From Ornithinimicrobium murale (GTDB lineage: Bacteria; Actinomycetota; Actinomycetes; Actinomycetales; Dermatophilaceae), in assembly GCF_003352835.1 (NCBI RefSeq), contig NZ_QLVD01000010.1:186001-250000 (forward strand): a stretch of DNA of 64,000 bases, in the 5' to 3' direction. Made by a program: the position numbers and the translations under genes. The notes under the pieces are model-generated. The model had not been told where the DNA came from. It searched no databases and saw only the letters and a list, made by a program, of their open reading frames with translations. This document shows, piece after piece, positions 45,595 to 53,113 of this stretch; the stretch's first letter is position 1; every line of letters starts with the position of its first letter.

Positions 45595-46874
45595 GACTGG
45601 CTCTCTCCCTGTGACGACCGGCCGATCACCTGGCGGGCACGCTCCCTGGCCCACCGGTCGGCCGCTAACACGACATCAACCGACAGCGCAGGAGAATCGT
45701 TCCCCTGCCGACCCGATTCTACGCCCGGTGAGCCCGCCGAGCGGCCTCCGGCCACGAAGCCGCCCGAGTATGCCGAGGTGCCGGTCAGGTGGTCCCGCAC
45801 CACCTGGGCGACGGTGTCCACAATGTCCAGGAAGCCGATGACCCCGTCGTGGAAGGCGTCGACACACACCTCGTTGGCCGCGTTGTACACCGCGGGGTGG
45901 GTGCCTCCCGCCTCACCGACCCGGCGGGCGAGCCGGACGGCCGGGAAGGCCTCGTCATCAAGCGGGTGGAACTCCCAGGTGCTCGCCGTGCTCCAGTCGC
46001 TCGGCTCGTCAACGTCAGCGAGCCGGTCGGGCCAGGACAACCCCAGTGCGATCGGCACCAGCATCCGCGGTGGACCTGCCTGCGCGATGGTCGAGCCGTC
46101 GTGGAACTCGACCATGGAGTGGATCTGCTGCTGCGGGTGGACCACGACCTCGATCCGCTCGAAGGGGATCCCGAAGAGCAGGTGAGCCTCGATCACCTCC
46201 AGCCCCTTGTTGACCAGGGTGGCCGAGTTGGTGGTGACCACCCGTCCCATCGCGAAGTTGGGGTGACGCAGCGCCTGCGCCGGAGTCACGTCCCCCAGGT
46301 CTGCCCTGGCCCGACCCCGGAACGGGCCACCGCTGGCGGTGAGCACCAACCGCCGAACCTCCTCGGCCCGGCCCGACCGCAGACACTGGGCAATCGCGCT
46401 GTGCTCGGAGTCGACGGGCACGATCTGCCCGGGCGCCGCCGCCGCGGTGACGACCGGGCCGCCGATAATGAGCGACTCCTTGTTGGCCAGGGCCAGCGTG
46501 CTGCCCGCGGCGAGTGCGGCGAGCGTGGGACGCAGCCCGATGCTGCCGGTGATCCCGTTGAGCACCACGTCGGCGCCGTTCCCGGCGACCTCGATCGCGG
46601 CCTCGGGTCCGGCCAACACCTCCGGAAGCGCCGCCCCGGGTCCGCTCAGGCTGGCGATCGCCCGGATGAGGGCGTCTGCCGCGCCCTCGCGGGCCACCGC
46701 CACCTGTTCGACCTGGAAGGCAACCGCCTGTCGCGCCAGCAGGTCGAGGTCTGACCCAGCAGCGCTGATGGCGCGCACCGTGAACGCCTCGGGGTTGGCC
46801 CGCACCACCTGCTCGGCCTGGGTGCCGATGGAGCCGGTGGAGCCGAGCAGCGTCAGGGTGCGGGGAGCGGTCAC
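45591..46874 (-). CDS. dxr: 1-deoxy-D-xylulose-5-phosphate reductoisomerase
   Basis: 427 aa, the first committed enzyme of the MEP pathway (DXP to MEP with NADPH). The NADPH motif LLGSTGSIGTQ is near residue 10, VDSEHSAI near 155, the substrate loop LTASGGPFRG near 185 and HPNFAMGRVVTTNSATLVNKG near 215. The C-terminal helical domain carries an extra Gly/Ser-rich insert of about 30 residues (AYSGGFVAGGRSAGSPG) not usual in the family. A GTG at 46874 is chosen because it immediately precedes TAPRTLTLLGSTG; no strong ribosome site is seen. Confidence 0.93.
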   Translation of the reverse strand: MTAPRTLTLLGSTGSIGTQAEQVVRANPEAFTVRAISAAGSDLDLLARQAVAFQVEQVAVAREGAADALIRAIASLSGPGAALPEVLAGPEAAIEVAGNGADVVLNGITGSIGLRPTLAALAAGSTLALANKESLIIGGPVVTAAAAPGQIVPVDSEHSAIAQCLRSGRAEEVRRLVLTASGGPFRGRARADLGDVTPAQALRHPNFAMGRVVTTNSATLVNKGLEVIEAHLLFGIPFERIEVVVHPQQQIHSMVEFHDGSTIAQAGPPRMLVPIALGLSWPDRLADVDEPSDWSTASTWEFHPLDDEAFPAVRLARRVGEAGGTHPAVYNAANEVCVDAFHDGVIGFLDIVDTVAQVVRDHLTGTSAYSGGFVAGGRSAGSPGVESGRQGNDSPALSVDVVLAADRWARERARQVIGRSSQGESQS

Positions 46875-46993
46875 CGACCCATTGTGACCCCATCCCTGGA
46901 TGCCGACCGGCATTCCGCTCGGTTGCCGCCGGGGTCAGGGAGCCCCGTGCCACGACGACCAGCCCCTCGTCACCGGTGGGCAGGGTGGGCGAG

Positions 46994-48181
46994 TCAGGAC
47001 TCGCCGACCGGTCGCCGTCGGCCGCTGTAGACGCCACGCAGCCGGAAGCGCATCGCCGGCTCCGCCAGCTCCTCGAGTGCGTGCGCGGTCCATCCCGCAG
47101 TGCGGGCGCAGGCGAAGATGGCCGGCCCGGCGTCCCGGGGCATGCCCAACGCCCGCACCAGGAGGGCCATGGCGAGGTCGACGTTGAGCACCCAGCCGCG
47201 CCGTTCGAGCAGCTCCTGCTCCACGGTCATGACGGCCGCCCACTCCGCGGGTGCACACCTCGGCTCAAGTAGGTCCAGGAGCACCTGCGCCCGGGGGTCC
47301 TGCTCGGTGTAGACCAGGTGTCCGAAGCCCGGCGGCGGCCGCTCTGCGGCGAGCGCGACGTCCAGGACCTCGTGCGGGTCCCGAACGGCGGTAGCCAACC
47401 AGTCGTTGGCCTGCAGCGAGGCAGCGATGTGGTGCGGACTGTCGGCCGCGGCCAGCCCCGCGAGCAGGGCGCTATAGACATCGGCACCCGAGGAGATCGC
47501 CACCCGCACAGCCGTGGTCGAGACGGCCAGGTCGTGGTCGGCCAGCAGCACCAGGGCGGCGTCGATGAGCTCCGCACGCTCAGGGGCGAGTGCCGTGGCG
47601 AGAGTGCCCGCGAGCGTGGGCTGCGCAGCGGGCGCCAGCGAGGCGTCCGGCAGGGTGAGGGCCATCAGGTAGGCCGCGCGGCGCCCGGCCCTGGCCAGTG
47701 CCGTGGCCCGGCGGTCCTGTCGGCCCGGGTCGGTGGTGGCACCGACCAGGACGGCGTGCTTGAACCGGTCTAGCTGTGCCGTCTGCTCCGGCAGGGCAGC
47801 CATCAGTGCCGCCAGGGCCTGCTGCTCGGCCTGCGTGGGCGCTCCCGAGGTGCCCTGTCCACCGGTGAGCAGGTCCCGCACCTGCTCATAGCTCGCGCTG
47901 CCCGCCAGTGCCCTGATGTCGACGCCCCGGTAGGCCAGGCTTCCACTCGTGATCTCGGTGATCGCGGTGCGCACGTCGTCACTGGTCGCCGGACGACTGG
48001 TCCGACGGCCACCTCGTCCCCCACCCGCCCGTTCCTGGACGTCCTCGAGCCGGAACAGACTGCCGGTCCCGGGCTCCTTCCGCACCGGAGTCAGCACCCC
48101 GCGGCTCACGTAGGCGTAGACAGTCTGGATCTGGACACCGAGGTAGTCCGCCACCTGCTCCGTGGTGAGTTCGCCGTCCAC
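46994..48181 (-). CDS. Citrate synthase-family protein with N-terminal helix-turn-helix
   Basis: 395 aa. Residues 5-55 form a MerR/excisionase-like DNA-binding domain (LTTEQVADYLGVQIQTVYAY, then SLFRLEDVQ). A Gly/Arg linker leads to a citrate synthase fold. Of the catalytic residues, His in LADHDLAVSTT, His in FGHLVYTE and Asp in NVDLAMALL remain, but the CoA/oxaloacetate GPLHGGA loop of the partner is replaced by ADSPHHIA. It may be an altered enzyme or a metabolite-sensing regulator. GTG 48181 is preferred for its AGGAG five bases upstream; an ATG at 48196 lacks one. Divergent from a full citrate synthase, with palindromes between. Confidence 0.78.
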   Translation of the reverse strand: MDGELTTEQVADYLGVQIQTVYAYVSRGVLTPVRKEPGTGSLFRLEDVQERAGGGRGGRRTSRPATSDDVRTAITEITSGSLAYRGVDIRALAGSASYEQVRDLLTGGQGTSGAPTQAEQQALAALMAALPEQTAQLDRFKHAVLVGATTDPGRQDRRATALARAGRRAAYLMALTLPDASLAPAAQPTLAGTLATALAPERAELIDAALVLLADHDLAVSTTAVRVAISSGADVYSALLAGLAAADSPHHIAASLQANDWLATAVRDPHEVLDVALAAERPPPGFGHLVYTEQDPRAQVLLDLLEPRCAPAEWAAVMTVEQELLERRGWVLNVDLAMALLVRALGMPRDAGPAIFACARTAGWTAHALEELAEPAMRFRLRGVYSGRRRPVGES

Positions 48182-48195
48182 ACCGACTCCTGACA

Positions 48196-48226
48196 TTGAT
48201 TGGATCAACGTTGACATCTTTGTCAA
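48196..48226. promoter_or_regulatory. Three overlapping palindromes between divergent citrate synthase genes
   Basis: TTGAT-TGG-ATCAA (48196-48208), TCAACGTTGA (48205-48214) and TTGACA-TCTT-TGTCAA (48211-48226) overlap in one AT-rich patch. The last also gives a TTGACA -35-like hexamer on each strand. They are likely operator and promoter sites; the HTH-citrate synthase is the obvious candidate to bind them. Confidence 0.55.
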
Positions 48227-48245
48227 TGCTAGGGACGCTCGGGGC

Positions 48246-49460
48246 ATGACCACAACCCAGCCGTCGCAGAACCATCTCATCGCTCCCCCGGGCCTGAAAG
48301 GTGTCGTCGTCGCCGACACCGGAACGGGTGACGTCCGGGGCGAGGAGGGCTTCTACCACTTCCGGGAGTACTCCGCCGTGGAGCTGGCACTGACGCACAG
48401 CTTCGAGGACGTCTGCCACCTGATGCTCGAGGGCACACTGCCGACACCGGAGCAGTCCGCCGCCCTGCAACGCACGCTGGCCGAGGCAGCGGTCCTGCCT
48501 CCTGAGCTGGTGGAGCTCCTGCCCACGATCGCACGGTCGGGGCCTGACCGAGCCGCCCTGGCCCGCTTGCGCACCGCCGTCTCCCACCTCGGAGCACTGG
48601 AGAGCTTCGGTCCGACCTACGGGACCGAGCCTGCCCAGGTGCGAGCCCAGGTCCTCCGTCTGGTCGGCGCGGTCCCGGTCATCCAGGCCGCCCTGCACCG
48701 ACTGCGGATGGGCCGGGAGCCGCTGACCGCCCGCCCGGAGCTGGGCGCTGGCGGCAGCTGGCTGTGGCTGGTGACTGGTCAGGAACCAGGTCCGGCGCAC
48801 CAGGCAGCCATCGGTGCGTATCTCACCTCGACCATCGATCACGGCTTCAGCGCCTCGACCTTCGCCAGCCGCGTGGTGACCTCCGCCGGCTCGGACGTTG
48901 CCTCGGCGGTGTGTGCAGCCATCGGGACCTTCGCCGGGCCGCTGCACGGCGGCGCGCCGGACCGAGCACTGGATTCACTGGATGAGATTGGCCGTCCGGA
49001 GCGGGCGCGGGACTGGGTCCGAAGCAAGGTCGCCGCGGGGGACCGCATCATGGGCTTCGGGCACCCGGTGTATCGGACGATGGACCCGCGTGCGGCGATG
49101 CTCCGCGACATCGCCACCAACCTGGGTGGTCCCCTGGCAGAGCTCGCGGTGCAGGTCGAGCAGGAGGTCATTCAGGCGCTCGCCGCCCTGAAGCCGGGCC
49201 GCGAGCTGCATACCAATGTGGAGTACTACGCCGGCGTCGTGATGGAGCAGTGTGGGCTGCCGCGTGAGATGTTCACGCCGACCTTCGCCACGGCACGGGT
49301 CGTCGGCTGGGGAGCTCACATCCTGGAACAGTCGCAGGACAGCAAGATCTTCCGGCCCTCGGCACGCTACGTCGGTCCGGCGGTCCCGGCACCCGTGCCC
49401 ACCCCGGAGAGTGTGTCGCAGAGCAGTTCGGCGATCGCACCGTCGGGGTCGACTGGGTGA
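48246..49460 (+). CDS. Citrate synthase 2-like enzyme
   Basis: 404 aa. It condenses oxaloacetate (or a related keto acid) with acetyl- or propionyl-CoA. The catalytic segments are STIDHGFSASTFASRVV near residue 197 (His), AGPLHGGAPDRALD near 233, FGHPVYRTMDPRA near 270 (His) and TNVEYYAGVVMEQCG near 325, where Glu stands for the usual Asp. ATG 48246 is used because homology starts at GLKGVVVADT. The last 25-30 residues are low-complexity and overlap the convergent EspG-like gene by 94 bases, so the tail is probably not part of the fold. Confidence 0.88.
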   Translation: MTTTQPSQNHLIAPPGLKGVVVADTGTGDVRGEEGFYHFREYSAVELALTHSFEDVCHLMLEGTLPTPEQSAALQRTLAEAAVLPPELVELLPTIARSGPDRAALARLRTAVSHLGALESFGPTYGTEPAQVRAQVLRLVGAVPVIQAALHRLRMGREPLTARPELGAGGSWLWLVTGQEPGPAHQAAIGAYLTSTIDHGFSASTFASRVVTSAGSDVASAVCAAIGTFAGPLHGGAPDRALDSLDEIGRPERARDWVRSKVAAGDRIMGFGHPVYRTMDPRAAMLRDIATNLGGPLAELAVQVEQEVIQALAALKPGRELHTNVEYYAGVVMEQCGLPREMFTPTFATARVVGWGAHILEQSQDSKIFRPSARYVGPAVPAPVPTPESVSQSSSAIAPSGSTG

Positions 49461-50179
49461 TAGCTGACTGAGTCGTGCGCGCGGAAGGTGCCGCCCGGAC
49501 CGAGCGCAAGCATGAGGCTCAGCGGGTGGGTCGGCGGTGCCTCCGACCCGATCCCGGTCAGACGGCTTGCCTCCACCAGGACAGTCGGGTGTCCGAGCGC
49601 CTCCAGCAGGTCCTCAACGGCACCGTCCAGCACACGCACCGCGCCGCGCCCAGGGGTCGCATCGGGTGGGCGGATGAAGTCAGCCACAGCGTCCTGGTAG
49701 CGGTCGGGGAAGACCGTGAGCAGACCGTGCATCCCGCTGTCGGTGACGTCCTCGATGACGGCGATCTCCTCGTGCAGGTGCAGGTAGCGGACCGCGTGGG
49801 TGCCTGCCGTCTCCGGACCGCCCTTCTGGTCTGTGGCGTCCGCGGACAAGGGCCCCAGGACCCGGTGCAGCCCGAGCACAGCCGGAGCGAGCTCACGCAG
49901 CTGCAGGGTCAGGCCCAGCGGCTCGATCACCTCCCAGGACACCCCCTCCCCGGTCGGAGCTCCGGTCGGCAGGACCAGCCCACGGGCCATCAGGGTCCGC
50001 AGCGCCATCGATTGCATCAGATCGGCCGCCGCGGGATCCTCCGGCTGCGGGATCCGCCTCGGCACGATGCCCAGGGAGCCCTTGGTCAGGACCAGCAACT
50101 CCTCCTCGGTCAGCGTCAGAGCCGGCTGCAGCGGCAGATCGGCGTCCGATCTGCCCGGGCTTGGGGTGCCCTCGTCCAT
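49367..50179 (-). CDS. EspG-like ESX secretion-associated protein
   Basis: 270 aa. The N-terminal pattern LTLTEEELLVLTKGSLGIVP, then ALRTLMARGLVL, and beta-rich segments with VRYLHLHEEIAVIEDVTDSG resemble the EspG family, which binds PE/PPE-type type VII substrates as a cytosolic chaperone in mycobacteria. Similarity is judged by eye and is moderate. It begins one base from the end of the upstream 423-aa gene (shared base 50179) and is the last gene of the three-gene unit. Its 3' end overlaps the citrate synthase gene. Confidence 0.5.
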   Translation of the reverse strand: MDEGTPSPGRSDADLPLQPALTLTEEELLVLTKGSLGIVPRRIPQPEDPAAADLMQSMALRTLMARGLVLPTGAPTGEGVSWEVIEPLGLTLQLRELAPAVLGLHRVLGPLSADATDQKGGPETAGTHAVRYLHLHEEIAVIEDVTDSGMHGLLTVFPDRYQDAVADFIRPPDATPGRGAVRVLDGAVEDLLEALGHPTVLVEASRLTGIGSEAPPTHPLSLMLALGPGGTFRAHDSVSYHPVDPDGAIAELLCDTLSGVGTGAGTAGPT

Positions 50180-51450
50180 CAGAAGAGCTTCCCCAGCGAC
50201 GGGAGCAGGATCCCGAGACCGGCCGCCCCCATGCTCGGGGACGGAATCACGGGCAGGCGGAGCCCCTTGTCGATCGGCACGTTGGGCACGGTGACGGGGC
50301 CACCGACCCCGGGCAGGAATCGGCCGAGCTCGGACAGTCGCGGCAACTCGGAGAGCAGATCCTTGGCCCCGGGCACCAGCGGCTGCATCGGGCCGAGCGG
50401 GCCGAGGGGGAAGGCCGGGCTCGGCCGGAGCACCCTGCGAGCCGCCTCGATGATCGCGTGCCGCTTCTGGATGATGGCCGCGCCCACCTGTGTCAGGAGA
50501 ATCCGGTGATCCCAGATGGCATAGCCGCCCTTGGCCAGGTAGTAGATGCCGACCGACACCGAGCCCAGACCGGCCACGACCGGGTGCGGGAGCACCATCG
50601 CCACGCTGCCCGGGATGGCCACCGCGGCCGACAGTCGCAGGGAGAACCCCTGCACCCCCTCGTAGCCGCCACCGGTGCGAAGGTCGTCGACGGCGCTGGG
50701 GATGACCGTGAGCGGGATCAGGACCCGGAAGGGCAACCGGGTGAGCAGGAACATGACCGGTGGCTTGCGGACCACTGTGAGCAGCCGGGCCAGCCTGACC
50801 TCAAGGGCGTGGCGTGCGACGGGGGTCAGGTCCCGGGCCAGCCGCGCGGTGGTGAGCACCACCCGGCTCCCGACGATGAGCAGGCCTCCGCCCCGCCAGA
50901 TCGGTGCCACCTCCTGGCCGATCCTGACCAGGTCCTTGAGCTCCTCCACGCCGAGCCCGACCCAGGAGTCACGGAGCAGTCGGTCGATGGTCCGCCGGCC
51001 GCGCTCGAGCTGCTCCTCGGCCCAGTCGATCTCGTCCTCGGAGCGACGAATGGTCTGTTCCAGCCGGAGGATCCGTTGCCGGAGCACGTCGATCACCTGG
51101 GGGTCGGTGGCCGCGGCCAGCTGCGCGATCTCGCGGACCCGCTGGGCGCGCGCCTCGTCCCCGGCCCCCTGAGCGGCCCGCACCACGACCTTGGCCTGCT
51201 CCGCCTGGTCGGCAAAGACACCCAGCGCCCCCGCCAGCTGCTCCGCCGGGCCACACCGGGACAGCACGGCGGTGGCCACGCGCTGGGTCGCCAGCCGCTG
51301 GCCCAGCGCAGCGACACCCTGCCATCCACTGGCAGCCTCCGCCTCGGCTCGCTGCACGCGGTGACCTGCCTCGCTCAGCTCGGCGGCTGCCCCGAGCAGT
51401 GCCCGGGAGGCCACCCGGAGGTCTTCGGGCCGTGTGGCCAGGGCGGTCAC
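50179..51450 (-). CDS. Putative type VII-associated protein with coiled coil and hydrophobic centre
   Basis: 423 aa, family not recognised. Residues 1-95 are an Ala-rich helical domain like WXG100/EspB-type bundles, with SGWQGVAALG giving a WxG turn near residue 45. Residues about 100-155 are a charged coiled coil (LRQRILRLEQTIRRSEDEID). Residues 160-330 contain hydrophobic stretches, including VVAGLGSVSVGIYYLAKGGYAI; the C-terminus is Pro/Gly/Leu-rich. No toxin motif is seen. GTG 51450 overlaps the EspC-like gene's stop (GTGA). It is probably the secreted substrate of the unit, with the EspG-like protein as chaperone. Confidence 0.5.
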   Translation of the reverse strand: MTALATRPEDLRVASRALLGAAAELSEAGHRVQRAEAEAASGWQGVAALGQRLATQRVATAVLSRCGPAEQLAGALGVFADQAEQAKVVVRAAQGAGDEARAQRVREIAQLAAATDPQVIDVLRQRILRLEQTIRRSEDEIDWAEEQLERGRRTIDRLLRDSWVGLGVEELKDLVRIGQEVAPIWRGGGLLIVGSRVVLTTARLARDLTPVARHALEVRLARLLTVVRKPPVMFLLTRLPFRVLIPLTVIPSAVDDLRTGGGYEGVQGFSLRLSAAVAIPGSVAMVLPHPVVAGLGSVSVGIYYLAKGGYAIWDHRILLTQVGAAIIQKRHAIIEAARRVLRPSPAFPLGPLGPMQPLVPGAKDLLSELPRLSELGRFLPGVGGPVTVPNVPIDKGLRLPVIPSPSMGAAGLGILLPSLGKLF

Positions 51451-51752
51451 GGGGCGACCACCGGCGTCAGCACCTGACTCGTCTGCAGCTCGACCAGGCG
51501 GTAGGCCAGGGCTGCCTGCTCGGTGGCGCGGGCCACGGCGACCCCCGCCTCGGCATACCCCACCAGTCCGTCCCGCCACTGACGCGCGGCCAGGGATCCG
51601 GTGGCGACCAGGCTGCCGGCCCCACCCGCTCCCCCGGCCAGTTGCAGTGCCTGACCGACGCGCTGCGCCGCCTGACGCATCTCCTCAGCCGCGCTCCGCA
51701 GCGTGGTCCCCGAACTGTCGACCACGTCTGGGTGGACCTCGAACGTGCTCAT
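51447..51752 (-). CDS. EspC-like / WXG100-type small type VII protein
   Basis: 101 aa, nearly all helical. FEVHPDVVDSSGTTLRSAAEEM at the start and a WRDGL turn in the middle fit the EspC/WXG100-like helix-turn-helix hairpin of type VII substrates. The C-terminal YRLVELQ resembles the YxxxD/E secretion signal (Y-x3-E). It has a good AAGGGGAAG ribosome site and is translated first in the three-gene unit. No EccA-E or MycP gene lies in the window, so any secretion machine must be elsewhere. Confidence 0.6.
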   Translation of the reverse strand: MSTFEVHPDVVDSSGTTLRSAAEEMRQAAQRVGQALQLAGGAGGAGSLVATGSLAARQWRDGLVGYAEAGVAVARATEQAALAYRLVELQTSQVLTPVVAP

Positions 51753-51795
51753 CGCTTCCCCTTTCCGATGCCGTGCGGCTCACGGTAGGCGGAAG

Positions 51796-51842
51796 GGCGC
51801 GCAGCGCGCCGGAGTTGTCCACAGCGGCCCAGGAGGGGGCCG
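51796..51842 (-). terminator. Hairpins downstream of the TupA-like gene
   Basis: GGCGCGC-A-GCGCGCC at 51796-51810 and CGGCCC-AGGAGG-GGGCCG at 51825-51842 lie in the 131-base gap between the TupA-like and EspC-like genes. They may end transcription of the former. Neither has a U-tract. Confidence 0.35.
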
Positions 51843-51883
51843 TGGCACTCACCCGCGGGAGGCGACTGGTCTGCTCGGTCCCG

Positions 51884-52975
51884 TCAGCGCTGCAGGGATC
51901 GTCTGGCGGGCATCGGTGTCGTCACCGACGGGTCGTGCGGGCCCGGCACCACGGCGAAGGGCCGCCCCCGGGCAAAGTCCAGGTTCACGCGGGCCTCCGC
52001 TTCGTCATACATCCGCCCGAGCAACCGGTCGTGCTCCCTGGTGAAGCTGCCAGAGGTGCCGGGCAGCGGCGTCAACTCGCCGAGCATGATGCCCTCGGGC
52101 AGCTGATAGAGGTCCACCCGCACGAACGGGACCGGCACGGCCGTCGAGAGCACCCGAGCAGCCTCGACCATGTGCGCCAGGTCGCGGGGCACCGCGATGT
52201 CCGGCGCGTGCCGGTGCCGCTCCTGCACCCGCCCCCGGTCGTTGCCCTCGGCGTCCAGAAAGCGGTAGGTGAAGGAGCTGATGTCGTTGTGCCTGGTCAC
52301 CCGCCGCAGCATCACGTCGGCGACCTCACCGTAGAAGGCATAGATCTTCACGTCGTCGGGTAGGACCGCACCGGTGCCGGGCAGGACCTCCTCCACGAAG
52401 TAGGGCGCGGCCAGCCCCCGGGCATCCTGGTAGTGCCGGACGATCTCCTCGGGGGTGATGGCCTTCCCCGAGTCCAGAAAGCAGAAGGCGTCTCCGTGCC
52501 GACGCAGGGGCAGCACGCCGTTGCCGCTGTAGCCGCGGTTGCTCTTGATGACGAAGGACTCCGGCAGCTCATCCCAGGGCAGCTCGGTGATCCGGGGCCA
52601 GGAGCCGATCACCCGCGGTGTCGCCACGCCATAGCTGCGGGCCAGTTCGTAGTTGTGCAACTTCTCCAGGAGCCGGCGCCGCGGATACTCGCGCTGGGTG
52701 TCCAGCGTGGACAGAAAGCGACCGACCCGGGCCTGCTCCATGATGCGGGTGTGCCAGGACGGCTCGGTGGGTGAGTACTTGCGGTCAGCGATCGCGCGCT
52801 GTGCGTCGTCCCACTCCTGCTTCACCGTCGCCAGCCGGGTGGTCGCCTGCTCAAGGCGTCGCTCAGCCCTGGACACCTGCGCCCGCAGTGTCTTCTCACT
52901 GCGGCGCAGCTCTGCGATGCGGTCGTCCCGCCACGCGATCGCTGGAAGTCGTCGCACCCGTGCCCGCAGACCCAC
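51884..52975 (-). CDS. TupA-like ATP-grasp protein with N-terminal coiled coil
   Basis: 363 aa. Residues 1-75 are basic and coiled-coil (RRSEKTLRAQVSRAERRLEQ). The ATP-grasp domain has FVIKSNRGYSGNGVLPL near residue 145, VEEVLPGTG near 200, DDVKIYAFYGEV near 215, VRVDLYQLPEG near 305 and LGELTPLPGTSG near 320, the Mg-ATP ligands. TupA makes teichuronopeptide in an alkaliphilic Bacillus; related proteins add amino acids or peptides to surface polymers. GTG 52975 is chosen for its GGAGGAGG site. It is divergent from the LOG-like gene. Confidence 0.78.
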   Translation of the reverse strand: MGLRARVRRLPAIAWRDDRIAELRRSEKTLRAQVSRAERRLEQATTRLATVKQEWDDAQRAIADRKYSPTEPSWHTRIMEQARVGRFLSTLDTQREYPRRRLLEKLHNYELARSYGVATPRVIGSWPRITELPWDELPESFVIKSNRGYSGNGVLPLRRHGDAFCFLDSGKAITPEEIVRHYQDARGLAAPYFVEEVLPGTGAVLPDDVKIYAFYGEVADVMLRRVTRHNDISSFTYRFLDAEGNDRGRVQERHRHAPDIAVPRDLAHMVEAARVLSTAVPVPFVRVDLYQLPEGIMLGELTPLPGTSGSFTREHDRLLGRMYDEAEARVNLDFARGRPFAVVPGPHDPSVTTPMPARRSLQR

Positions 52976-53101
52976 TGGTCCTCCTCCGGTTCGCGCCCTG
53001 CGGCGTCCACCGGCAGCTGGTGCCGGCCCCGCCCTGGTGTGACCCCTGATGGTAAGCCCTGGCGCGGTTCGTCGGTCCGACGCGACGCGGCCCGGCGCAG
53101 C

Positions 53102-53107
53102 TAGTGT
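53102..53107 (+). promoter_or_regulatory. -10 box of a leaderless promoter for the LOG-like gene
   Basis: TAGTGT, CGAGCC, then ATG 53114. Confidence 0.45.
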
Positions 53108-53113
53108 CGAGCC

